This document shows positions 8,139-19,043 of a DNA stretch of 64,000 nt, piece after piece. How positions within the stretch are numbered: the stretch's first letter is position 1; every line of letters starts with the position of its first letter. Under the pieces are notes generated by a model, which saw nothing but the letters and a program-made list of their open reading frames with translations, was not told the origin of the DNA and did not search any database. The DNA is from Actinomadura violacea. GTDB lineage: Bacteria; Actinomycetota; Actinomycetes; Streptosporangiales; Streptosporangiaceae. The DNA lies in assembly GCF_017573465.1 (NCBI RefSeq), contig NZ_JAGEPF010000019.1:185543-249542 (forward strand), given 5' to 3'. The position numbers and the translations under genes are program-made.

Positions 8139-9302
8139 GTGACTGAGCCTCTGGTGCCGCGGATGCGGGAGTTCGGCGAGACGATCTTCGCGGAGATGTC
8201 CGCGCTGGCCACGGCCACCGGGTCGATCAACCTCGGTCAGGGCTTCCCGGACGAGGACGGCCCGAAGGCCATGCTGGACGTAGCGGTCGAGGCGATCCGG
8301 TCGGGCGGGAACCAGTACCCGCCCGGGCCCGGGGTGCCCGAGCTGCGGGAGGCCGTGGCGGAGCAGCGGCTGGAGCGGTACGGGCTGTCGTACGACCCGA
8401 TGTCGGAGGTGTACGCGACCGTCGGCGCGACGGAGGGCATCGCCGCGTCCGTGCTCGCGCTCACCGGGCCGGGCGACGAGGTCATCGTGTTCGAGCCGTA
8501 CTACGACTCGTACGCCGCCGTGATCGCGCTGGCCGGGGCGGTGCGCAGGCCCGTCACGCTGCGTCCGGTGGAGGGCCGCTTCACCTTCGACCCCGACGAG
8601 CTGCGCGCCGCCGTCGGGCCGCGCACGAAGGCGATCCTGGTGAACTCGCCGCACAACCCCGCCGGGACGGTGTTCACCCGCGGCGAGCTGGAGGCCATCG
8701 CCGCCGTCTGCCGCGACCGCGACCTGGTCGCGATCACCGACGAGGTGTACGAGTACCTGACCTTCGACGGCACGGAGCACATCCCGCTCGCCACCCTCGA
8801 CGGGATGCGGGAGCGGACGGTGTCGGTGTCGTCGGCGGGCAAGACGTTCTCCGCCACCGGCTGGAAGACCGGCTGGATCACCGCGCCCGCCCGGTACGTG
8901 CGGGCCGTCCAGACCGTCAAGCAGTTCCTCACCTACGCGGTCAGCGCCCCCTACCAGCGGGCCGCCGCGTACGCGCTGGCGAACGAGACGGCGTGGGTCG
9001 AGGAGCTGCGCGCCTCGCTGCAGTCCAAGCGGGACCGGCTCGTCGCCGGGCTGGAGGCGGCCGGCTTCACCGCGTACCGGCCGCAGGGCACCTACTTCGT
9101 GCAGGCCGACATCCGGCCGCTGGGCTTCTCCGACGGGCTGGAGCTGGCCCGCGCGCTGCCGGCCAAGGCGGGCGTCGTCGCGATCCCCACGCAGGTGTTC
9201 TACGACCACGCGGAGGCGGGCGCGCACTTCGTCAGGTTCGCGTTCTGCAAGAAGGACGAGGTCATCGACGAGGCCGTCGAGCGCCTCGGACGCCTCGCCT
9301 GA
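8139..9302 (+). CDS. PLP-dependent aminotransferase class I/II
   Basis: A 387-aa fold-type I aminotransferase. The N-terminal SINLGQGFPDEDGP and YPPGPGVPELREA are typical of the DapC/YbdL/kynurenine aminotransferase branch. The PLP-binding elements are seen as NSPHNPAGTVF (near residue 170), the aspartate in ITDEVYEYLTFDG (near 205) and the Schiff-base lysine in SSAGKTFSATGWKTGW (near 236). The C-terminal FVRFAFCKKDEVIDEA carries the substrate-carboxylate arginine. Likely substrates are N-succinyl-diaminopimelate, methionine or aromatic amino acids; sequence alone does not separate them. It ends about 140 bp before the carbamate kinase start. Confidence 0.88.
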   Translation: MTEPLVPRMREFGETIFAEMSALATATGSINLGQGFPDEDGPKAMLDVAVEAIRSGGNQYPPGPGVPELREAVAEQRLERYGLSYDPMSEVYATVGATEGIAASVLALTGPGDEVIVFEPYYDSYAAVIALAGAVRRPVTLRPVEGRFTFDPDELRAAVGPRTKAILVNSPHNPAGTVFTRGELEAIAAVCRDRDLVAITDEVYEYLTFDGTEHIPLATLDGMRERTVSVSSAGKTFSATGWKTGWITAPARYVRAVQTVKQFLTYAVSAPYQRAAAYALANETAWVEELRASLQSKRDRLVAGLEAAGFTAYRPQGTYFVQADIRPLGFSDGLELARALPAKAGVVAIPTQVFYDHAEAGAHFVRFAFCKKDEVIDEAVERLGRLA

Positions 9303-9321
9303 ATTCCCCCGGCGAGCGGCC

Positions 9322-9386
9322 GGACGGCGGAGATTGCCGGACGGGCGGAGATTGCCGAACGGGCGGAGTTTGCCGAACAGGCGGCG
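9322..9386 (+). repeat. Three and a half direct repeats of about 18 bp upstream of carbamate kinase
   Basis: Units run 9322-9338, 9339-9356, 9357-9374 and a partial unit 9375-9386, with consensus GGACGGGCGGAGATTGCC. They fill the gap between the aminotransferase stop and the carbamate kinase promoter. Iterated operator sites or a simple tandem expansion are both possible. Confidence 0.6.
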
Positions 9387-9430
9387 TTCCTTGGGCTGGT
9401 TTCGCCCATGAGCGGCGCCCGCCGCGCGGC

Positions 9431-9436
9431 TAGCGT
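9431..9436 (+). promoter_or_regulatory. Candidate -10 element (TAGCGT) for leaderless carbamate kinase mRNA
   Basis: TAGCGT ends 7 bases before GTG 9444. This spacing is the reason for preferring 9444 over the in-frame ATG at 9408. Confidence 0.5.
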
Positions 9437-9443
9437 TCGGGCC

Positions 9444-10403
9444 GTGGGCCGGAACGGGGACTCGCTCGACGGCGAGCGGATTCTGATCGCGCTGGGCGGC
9501 AACGCCATGACCGCGCCGGACGGCAGCGCGACGCCGGACGCGCAGGCGGCGGCGATCGAGACCGCGATGCGGCACGTCGCCGAGCTGGTGGCGGCGGGCG
9601 CGCGGGTCGCGCTGACGCACGGCAACGGCCCGCAGGTCGGCAACCTGCTGATCAAGAACCAGCTGGCCGCGGGGGTGGTGCCGCCGGTGCCGCTGGACTG
9701 GTGCGGCGCGCAGACCCAGGCCACCGTCGGCGTGATGATCATGAACGCGCTGGAGCGGGCGCTCGCCGCGCGCGGCGCGCCGCGCCCGGTGTCCACGGTG
9801 GTGACGCGGACGCTGGTGGACGCCGCCGACCCCGGGTTCGCCGACCCGGCCAAGCCGGTCGGCCGGTACTTCCCGGCGGACGAGGCGCGCCGGTTCATCG
9901 CGCTCGGGCAGGCGTGGCGGCCGTTCGGCGACCGGGGCTGGCGGCGCGTCGTCGCGTCCCCGGAGCCGCTCGACGTGCTGGACGCGGGCGCGGCGATGGT
10001 GCTGCTGGACGCCGGGCACGTGGTGGTCGCGGCGGGCGGCGGGGGAGCGCCGGTGGTCCGCGCCGGCGGGGCGCTGCGCGGCGTCGAGGCCGTCGTCGAC
10101 AAGGACCTGGCGGCGCAGCTGCTGGCGCGCCGGCTCGGCGCGTCCACGCTGGTGATCGCCACGGACGTGGAGCACGCGGTGGCCGGGTTCGGCACCCCGG
10201 CGGCGCGGCCGCTGCGCCGCACCACGGCCGCCGAGCTGGCCCGGCTCGCCGCCGCCGGGCACTTCGCGGCGGGCAGCATGGGCCCGAAGGTGGAGGCGGT
10301 GCGGCGGTTCGTCGCGGCGGGCGGGCGGCGCGCCGCGATCGCGTCGCTGCCCCGGCTCGGCGCGGCGGCGCAGGGCGAGGCCGGGACGGTCGTGGAGGCG
10401 TGA
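9444..10403 (+). CDS. arcC: Carbamate kinase (amino acid kinase family)
   Basis: A 319-aa enzyme that would transfer phosphate from carbamoyl phosphate to ADP, releasing carbamate. Family motifs: LIALGGNAM at the N-terminus, THGNGPQVGNLL (near residue 55), DWCGAQTQATVG, VVDKDLAAQLLARRLGA (near 215) and GSMGPKVEAV near the C-terminus. Length matches the family (about 310 aa). No arginine deiminase or ornithine carbamoyltransferase gene is nearby; instead the next gene is a barbiturase/cyanuric-acid-hydrolase homologue, so its carbamoyl phosphate may come from breakdown of a ureido compound. The GTG at 9444 is favoured by a -10-like TAGCGT; an in-frame ATG exists at 9408. Confidence 0.88.
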   Translation: MGRNGDSLDGERILIALGGNAMTAPDGSATPDAQAAAIETAMRHVAELVAAGARVALTHGNGPQVGNLLIKNQLAAGVVPPVPLDWCGAQTQATVGVMIMNALERALAARGAPRPVSTVVTRTLVDAADPGFADPAKPVGRYFPADEARRFIALGQAWRPFGDRGWRRVVASPEPLDVLDAGAAMVLLDAGHVVVAAGGGGAPVVRAGGALRGVEAVVDKDLAAQLLARRLGASTLVIATDVEHAVAGFGTPAARPLRRTTAAELARLAAAGHFAAGSMGPKVEAVRRFVAAGGRRAAIASLPRLGAAAQGEAGTVVEA

Positions 10404-10447
10404 CCCGGGGTACAGAACGATCAGCAGAGCAGCCGAGGAGCGACGAC

Positions 10448-11557
10448 GTGCCCGATCCCATCGAAGTCCGCAAGATCCCCATCGAGAGCGTGACCGACGC
10501 GTCCGGGCTGGCCCGGCTGATCGACGACGGCGTGCTGGAGGCCGACCGGGTCCTCGCGGTCGTCGGCAAGACCGAGGGCAACGGCGGCGTGAACGACTAC
10601 ACGCGGCTGCTCGCCGACCGCGCGTTCCGGGAGGTGCTGACCGCCAGGGGCACCCGGCCGGCGGACGAGGTGGCGCGCGTCCCGCTGGTGTGGTCGGGCG
10701 GCACCGACGGGGTGCTGAGCCCGCACGCGACCGTGTTCGCGACCGTCGACCCGGCGAAGGCGCCGCGCACCGACGAGCCGCGCCTGTCGGTCGGCGTCGC
10801 GATGAGCGAGGTGATCCTGCCCGAGGACATCGGCAGGCCCGCGATGGTGGAGACGGTCGCCGCCGGGGTCCGCGACGCGATGAAGACCGCCGGGATCGAC
10901 GACCCCGCCGACGTCCACTACGTGCAGACCAAGACGCCGCTGCTCACCCTCGACACCATCAACGACGCCAAGCGGCGCGGGCACGGCGTCGTCACCGAGG
11001 ACACCCTGAAGTCGATGGACATCTCCAACTCGACGACCGCGCTCGGCATCGCCGTCGCGCTCGGCGAGATCGAGACGCCGTCGGCGGAGCAGATCCACAA
11101 GGACCTGTCGCTGTTCTCGTCGGTCGCGTCGTGCTCGTCCGGCGTGGAGCTGGACCGGGCGCAGATCGTCGTCGTCGGGAACGTGCGCGGCGTCGGCGGC
11201 CGGTACCGGGCCGGGCACGGTGTGATGAACGACGCACTCGACGCCGACGGCATCTGGGACGCGATCGCCTCGACCGGGCTCGACCTGCCGGAACGGCCCC
11301 GCACGTCCGACCTCGGGGACCGGCTCGTCAACGTGTTCATCAAGTGCGAGGCTGACCCGTCCGGGTCGGTGCGGGGCCGCCGCAACATCATGCTGGACGA
11401 CTCCGACGTGCACTGGCACCGGCAGATCAAGGCGTGCGTCGGCGGCGTCGCCGCGTCCGTCACCGGCGACCCGGCGGTGTTCGTGTCGGTCGCGGCGGTC
11501 CACCAGGGCCCGTCCGGCGGCGGCACCGTCGCGGCCATCGCCGACCTCGGGGACTGA
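10448..11557 (+). CDS. Ring-opening amidohydrolase (barbiturase/cyanuric acid amidohydrolase family)
   Basis: A 369-aa member of the AtzD/Bar family, which hydrolyses barbiturate or cyanuric acid. The family has three related domains each giving a Ser-Lys pair. Visible here: lysine in VVGKTEGNGG (near 41) and serine in VWSGGTDG (near 82); lysine region TLKSMDIS and serine in SCSSGVELD (near 230); lysine in RQIKACVG (near 330) and serine in HQGPSGGGT (near 355). VGVAMSEVILPEDIGRP is also characteristic. GAGGAG lies 7 bp before the GTG start. Barbiturase would link uracil oxidation to ureidomalonate; cyanuric acid hydrolase would act in triazine breakdown. The cytosine genes 8 kb upstream favour pyrimidines, but specificity is not readable. 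Confidence 0.85.
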   Translation: MPDPIEVRKIPIESVTDASGLARLIDDGVLEADRVLAVVGKTEGNGGVNDYTRLLADRAFREVLTARGTRPADEVARVPLVWSGGTDGVLSPHATVFATVDPAKAPRTDEPRLSVGVAMSEVILPEDIGRPAMVETVAAGVRDAMKTAGIDDPADVHYVQTKTPLLTLDTINDAKRRGHGVVTEDTLKSMDISNSTTALGIAVALGEIETPSAEQIHKDLSLFSSVASCSSGVELDRAQIVVVGNVRGVGGRYRAGHGVMNDALDADGIWDAIASTGLDLPERPRTSDLGDRLVNVFIKCEADPSGSVRGRRNIMLDDSDVHWHRQIKACVGGVAASVTGDPAVFVSVAAVHQGPSGGGTVAAIADLGD

Positions 11558-11610
11558 GCGCGGGCACGAAGAGTATCCGGTTCGGCACCCACGGCGGTCG
11601 CCGGAGGCTA

Positions 11611-11616
11611 TAGCCT
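11611..11616 (+). promoter_or_regulatory. Candidate -10 element (TAGCCT, within TATAGCCT), leaderless
   Basis: TAGCCT ends 7 bases before GTG 11624. No Shine-Dalgarno sequence intervenes. Confidence 0.5.
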
Positions 11617-11623
11617 TCCTGCC

Positions 11624-12322
11624 GTGTCCGGACTGACCATTCCCGAATCCCGGTTCCCCGGGGACGACGGCGGCGCCGACCCCCGGCTGTGCGAGGCCCT
11701 CGCCGGGTACGCGGCCGGGCGCGTCGGCCAGCACGCGGTGCTGCGGCGGCTGCAGAGCACGCGGCTGCTCGTGCCGATCGTCGCCGTGCTCACCGAGGAG
11801 GAAGAGGTGGAGCCCGGCGGGCTGCGCCGGGAGAAGTCGAGCGACATGGCGCTGCCGACGCTGATCGGCGACGACGGCCGCCGCGGCGTGCTCGGCTTCA
11901 CCTGCATGGACACCCTGAAGGCGTGGCGCGCCGACGCCCGCCCCGTCGCGGTCCGCGCCGGCGAGGCGTGCCGCGCCGCCCTCGACGAGGGCGCGGACGC
12001 GCTGGTCGTGGACGTGGCGGGCCCCGTGCCGTTCGCGGTGGAGGGGCTGCGGCTGCACCTGCTCGCCGAGGGGCGGCCCGTCCCGCCGCCGCACGAGGAC
12101 CCCGACGTGCTCGCCGCGGTCGAGGCGGCGTTCGGCTCCGACCAGGCCGTCACCGGCGTGCGGCTGACCGAGGGCACGTCCGCCGAGCTGGCCGTCCGGT
12201 TCGCGATCGTGCCGGGCCACGACGAGCGGGTGACGGTGCAGCGGGTCTCGGACCGGCTCGCCGAGGTGCTGCGCGGACGGATCGTCGGCGGCGTCGAGCT
12301 GAGCATCGTCCGGCGCGGCTGA
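11624..12322 (+). CDS. SseB-family protein
   Basis: A 232-aa soluble protein resembling the SseB N-terminal domain proteins widespread in actinomycetes. The core reads RLLVPIVAVLTEEEE followed by a short hydrophilic loop, SSDMALPTLIGDDGRRGVLGFTC and a run of alternating hydrophobic strands; AALDEGADALVVDVAGPVPFAVEG is the usual family centre. Function in this family is not established for actinobacteria. The GTG start follows a -10-like TAGCCT at leaderless spacing. No signal peptide or membrane segment. Confidence 0.7.
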   Translation: MSGLTIPESRFPGDDGGADPRLCEALAGYAAGRVGQHAVLRRLQSTRLLVPIVAVLTEEEEVEPGGLRREKSSDMALPTLIGDDGRRGVLGFTCMDTLKAWRADARPVAVRAGEACRAALDEGADALVVDVAGPVPFAVEGLRLHLLAEGRPVPPPHEDPDVLAAVEAAFGSDQAVTGVRLTEGTSAELAVRFAIVPGHDERVTVQRVSDRLAEVLRGRIVGGVELSIVRRG

Positions 12323-12374
12323 CGGCCCGGAAAACCATTGGCGCCCGGCGGGGCGCCGTCGGCATCCTGGCCCG

Positions 12375-13130
12375 ATGCACGAGATCGACGTCGACGCCTT
12401 CATGGCGGACGGGTTCGTCCGGGTCCCGGAGGCGTTCCCCCGGGAGCTGGCGGCCGAGTGCCGCGCGGTCCTCTGGCGCGACACCGGCTGCGACCCCGAT
12501 GACCGCTCCACCTGGACGAAGCCGGTGATCCGGCTCGGCGGGTACGGCACGCCGCCGTTCCGGGCGGCCGCGAACACCCCGCGCCTGCACGCCGCCTACG
12601 ACGCGGTCGTGGGCAAGGACGCGTGGCAGGAGCCCGGCGGCCTCGGAACGTTCCCGATCCGGTTCCCGAGCGGCGAGGCGCCCGGCGACGACGGCTGGCA
12701 CATCGACGCGAGCTTCCCCGGCGACGACCCGAACGACTTCATGGGCTACCGGGTCAACCTGGCCTCGAAGGGCCGGGCGCTGCTGATGCTGTTCCTGTTC
12801 TCCGACGTGGGCGAGGACGACGCGCCCACCCTCATCCGCACCGGCTCCCACCTGGACGTCCCGCCGATCCTGGAGCCGGCGGGCGACGGCGGCCTCTCGT
12901 TCATGGACATCGCAGGCAAGGCCGTCCCCGCGTCCGAGCACCGCCCCGTCGCGCTCGCGACCGGCCGGGCCGGCGACGTGTACCTGTGCCACCCGTTCCT
13001 CGTCCACGCCGCGCAGCCGCACCACGGCACCGAGGTCAAGTTCATGGCGCAGCCGCCGCTGTCGCCGTCGGGGCCGCTCCCCGGGACGTCCCCGGTGCGG
13101 ACGGCGATCCAGCGAGGTCTCGGGCGCTAA
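12375..13130 (+). CDS. Phytanoyl-CoA dioxygenase (PhyH)-like Fe(II)/2-oxoglutarate oxygenase
   Basis: A 251-aa protein beginning DVDAFMADGFVRVPEAF, the typical PhyH opening. The iron-binding facial triad is probably the His and Asp of GWHIDASF (near residue 115) and a distal His in CHPFLVHAAQPHHG (near 210). A downstream arginine for 2-oxoglutarate is not obvious because the C-terminus is short and Pro/Ser-rich. The substrate could be a small molecule, lipid or antibiotic intermediate. It sits 42 bp before the glycyl-tRNA synthetase and may be co-transcribed with it. A weak -10 (CATCCT, 12363-12368) lies 6 bases before the ATG. Confidence 0.75.
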   Translation: MHEIDVDAFMADGFVRVPEAFPRELAAECRAVLWRDTGCDPDDRSTWTKPVIRLGGYGTPPFRAAANTPRLHAAYDAVVGKDAWQEPGGLGTFPIRFPSGEAPGDDGWHIDASFPGDDPNDFMGYRVNLASKGRALLMLFLFSDVGEDDAPTLIRTGSHLDVPPILEPAGDGGLSFMDIAGKAVPASEHRPVALATGRAGDVYLCHPFLVHAAQPHHGTEVKFMAQPPLSPSGPLPGTSPVRTAIQRGLGR

Positions 13131-13172
13131 CGCATCTACGCTTAGCCGCTCGACCCCGTTGGGAGAACCACC

Positions 13173-16234
<3,062 letters not shown>

Positions 16235-16238
<4 letters not shown>

Positions 16239-17356
16239 TACCAGGTGAAGGGGAGGCCGTGGGGCGGGGCCTCGCCGAGGACGCGCCGCTCGCCGCCCGG
16301 CCACAGGCGCAGGGTCAGCAGCGGCGTGCCGGTGATGTGCGCGGCCTCGGGCGGCTCGAACGCCAGGTGCGCGACCGGCGCGCCGGAGGACGCCGCCGCG
16401 CCGGCCGCCTCGACGTGCCGGCGGACGCGCGCGGCCTCCTCGTCCGGCAGGTACTGCATCATGACCGAGTGCCAGACGACGGTGACGGCGCCGGGCTCGG
16501 GCGCCAGGCCGTCCAGGAAGTCCCCGGCGCCGGCGCGCACCACCGTCGCCGGGACCCGCGCCGCCACCTCCAGCGCCGCCCGCAGCCGCGCGACGCGGGC
16601 GCTCTGGTCGGGCCACACGTACGACAGCAGCCGCCGCCGCCCCTCGGGCGCGGCCGCGTCGAGCGGGACGAGGTCGCAGCCGAGCCGCTCGGCGATCCGC
16701 AGCGGGACGGCCTTCGGGGGCGTGCCGCGCCACGCGTCCGGCAGGACGACCGGCGAGTCCGGCCCGTACCCGCCGGTCTCCGACAGCAGCCGGTAGTGGT
16801 CGGCGCGCAGGTTCAGCCCGGCGCTCGCGCCGATCTCCAGCAGCCGCACCGGCAGCCCGGTCGCGGCGGCGACCGCCAGCAGCCCGCCGACCAGCGGCGC
16901 GGCCCGGCCGACCTCGTTGGTCTGCGGCGCGTCGGCGAGCCCGGCGCGGACCTCGGCGGTGTGCCGGGCCAGGACGTCGCGGAACGCCGGCCACGCGGCG
17001 AGCGGGTCGGCGGTGCCGCCGGCCGTCGGGTAGTGCGCGGCGAGCGCGGGCGCGCGGCCCTCCAGCACGATCCGGTGGACGGTGCCGAGCATCCGCAGCG
17101 CCAGCGCGCTGGACGCGCGGTCCGCGAGCACGTCCGCGACGGGCCCGCCGGCGTCCGCGTCGTCCGCCGCCCGCGCCAGCAGCTCGGCGTACATCGGCGA
17201 TCCCTGCGCGGCGCACACCCGCGCCTGGTCGAGCAGTTCCTCGCGCACCCCACGCACCTCGCCCACTCCGCGCACCTCGGTCACCTCGCGCACCCCGCCA
17301 CCTCCCGGCCGCCGACGGTCCGCCCGTCCGGCGGCCCCGTCTTCGTCAACAGTCAC
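16235..17356 (-). CDS. DUF2332 family protein (methyltransferase-like fold)
   Basis: A protein of up to 373 aa. The central VRLLEIGASAGLNLRADHY is a motif-I-like SAM-binding sequence characteristic of DUF2332, followed by VVLPDAWRG and a late TVVWHSVMMQYLP motif. Biochemical role unknown; family proteins resemble class I methyltransferases. The N-terminus is uncertain: the first 40 residues include a degenerate EVRGV repeat (VREVTEVRGVGEVRGVRE) and several in-frame GTG codons, so translation may begin nearer the conserved ELLDQARVCAAQGSPMYAELL. Its stop codon overlaps that of glyQS on the other strand in a shared CTAG. Confidence 0.75.
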
Positions 17357-17417
17357 CGTTGTCCCGCCCCGCGTCCCGCGGTCATGATCAAGATACCTGG
17401 GATGGAAGGGGTCAAAG

Positions 17418-19043
17418 GTGACGAACCTCCACGATGGACAGGACTACCGCGCGCGCGGCTGGTGGCGGGACGGGACGTTCCTGGACGACCTCGCCGCGCG
17501 GGCCGCCGCCGCGCCGGACCGGCCGGCGGTGGTCGGCCACTTCTGGGAGACCGCCGGCGGCCCCGACACCGTGCTGAGCTGGGCGCGGCTCGCCGAGCGC
17601 GTGGAGCGCTGCGCCGCCGGCCTCGCGGCGCTCGGCGTGCGGCCCGGCGACCGGGTCGCGATGCAGCTGGTCAACCAGTGGCAGGCGACCGTCCTCGCGC
17701 TCGGCTGCGGCCGCGCGGGCGCGGCGGTCGTCCCGTACTACATCGCCTCCGGCCCCGCCGACACCGAGTGGATCCTGCGCGAGTCCGGCGCGTCCGCGGT
17801 GGTGTCGCTGGACGAGGTGCGCGGCCTCGACATCGCCGCGACCATCGCCGGGATGCGCGACCGGCTGCCCGCGCTGCGGCACCAGATCGTCGTCGGGGAG
17901 AAGGTCCCCGAGGGCGCCGTCGGGTTCGAGGACGGGCTGCTGGCCTGCGACGCCGCGCCGCCCGCGCACCGCCCCGGCGGCGACGACGTCTTCCAGATCA
18001 TGTACACCTCGGGGACGACCGGCCGCCCCAAGGGCGTCCGGCACTCGTTCAACACCCTGTACGCGATGGCGCGCTCGTTCACCGTGCCGCTCGGCCTCGG
18101 ACCCGACGACGTGCTGTCCACGCCGTGCATCGTCGGCGGTCAGGGCGGCTGGCTGTACGGGATGCTCGCGCCGCTCGTCGCGGGCGCGGCGGCGGTGTGG
18201 GCGGACGCGTTCAAGCCCGGCGACTTCCTCGACCTCGCCGCCGAGTACGGCATCACCACCGCGTACTTCACCCCGCTGATCCTGGACGAGTTGGTCGCCG
18301 AGCAGCGGGAGAACCCGCGCCCGCTCGCGCTGCGGCACATGGTCACCGGCTCCACCCCGATCCCGCCCGGCCTGCCCGCCCGGTTCCGCGAGACGTTCGG
18401 GTTCCCCGTCCGCCCGCTGTGGGGGATGACCGAGAACGGCGGCGTCACCATCGGCCGCGACGGCGACCCGCCGGACTGGGCGGCGCGCAGCGACGGGCGG
18501 CCGGTCGACTGGATGGAGGTCCGGCTGGTCGGCGAGGACGGCGCGCCGGTCGACGGCCCGGGCCGGCTGGAGGTGCGCGGCGCGAACCTGTGCCTCGGCT
18601 ACGAGGGCGCCGACGACGTCTTCGCCGCGTCGCTGCACGACGGCTGGTTCGTCACCGGCGACCTCGCCCGGCCGGACGGCCGCGGCGGCATCAAGATCAT
18701 CGGCCGGACCAAGGACCTGATCAACAAGGGCGGGCTGCACGTGCCCGCCGTCGCCGTCGAGGAGGTGCTGCGCGCCCACCCGAACGTCGCCGAGATCGCG
18801 GTGGTCGGCGAGCCCGAGCCGCTGCTCGGCGAGACCGTCGTCGCCGTCGTCGTCCCGGCGGGCGACCCGCCCGCCTTGGCGGACCTGCACCGGCTCGTCC
18901 GGGAGGCGGGGATGACCCCCGGCTACGAGCCGGACCGGCTGGAGGTCGTCGCCGAGCTGCCGAAGACGCCGACCGGGAAGGTCCGCAAGCGCGCCATCGA
19001 GGAGGATCTCGCCCGCCGGGCGAGCGCCGCCGCCGCGCCGTGA
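17418..19043 (+). CDS. Acyl-CoA synthetase (cyclohexanecarboxylate-CoA ligase-like)
   Basis: A 541-aa adenylate-forming enzyme. The opening YRARGWWRDGTFLDDL is typical of the AliA/cyclohexanecarboxylate-CoA ligase branch. Motifs: IMYTSGTTGRPKGV (A3, near residue 195), WGMTENGG (A5, near 335), DGWFVTGDLARPDGRGG (A7), IGRTKDLINKGG (A8) and PKTPTGKVRKR (A10 lysine near the C-terminus). It would activate a carboxylic acid as acyl-AMP and then acyl-CoA. The GTG start has GAAGGGG upstream. It overlaps an MFS exporter by four bases, so activation and export may belong to one process; a link to the neighbouring shell-protein locus is possible but unproven. Confidence 0.88.
   Translation: MTNLHDGQDYRARGWWRDGTFLDDLAARAAAAPDRPAVVGHFWETAGGPDTVLSWARLAERVERCAAGLAALGVRPGDRVAMQLVNQWQATVLALGCGRAGAAVVPYYIASGPADTEWILRESGASAVVSLDEVRGLDIAATIAGMRDRLPALRHQIVVGEKVPEGAVGFEDGLLACDAAPPAHRPGGDDVFQIMYTSGTTGRPKGVRHSFNTLYAMARSFTVPLGLGPDDVLSTPCIVGGQGGWLYGMLAPLVAGAAAVWADAFKPGDFLDLAAEYGITTAYFTPLILDELVAEQRENPRPLALRHMVTGSTPIPPGLPARFRETFGFPVRPLWGMTENGGVTIGRDGDPPDWAARSDGRPVDWMEVRLVGEDGAPVDGPGRLEVRGANLCLGYEGADDVFAASLHDGWFVTGDLARPDGRGGIKIIGRTKDLINKGGLHVPAVAVEEVLRAHPNVAEIAVVGEPEPLLGETVVAVVVPAGDPPALADLHRLVREAGMTPGYEPDRLEVVAELPKTPTGKVRKRAIEEDLARRASAAAAP

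Noticed and set aside
13131..13172. T-box riboswitch before glyQS
   Set aside because: The gap is only 42 bp, far too short for a T-box, and no specifier stem or terminator/antiterminator is present.
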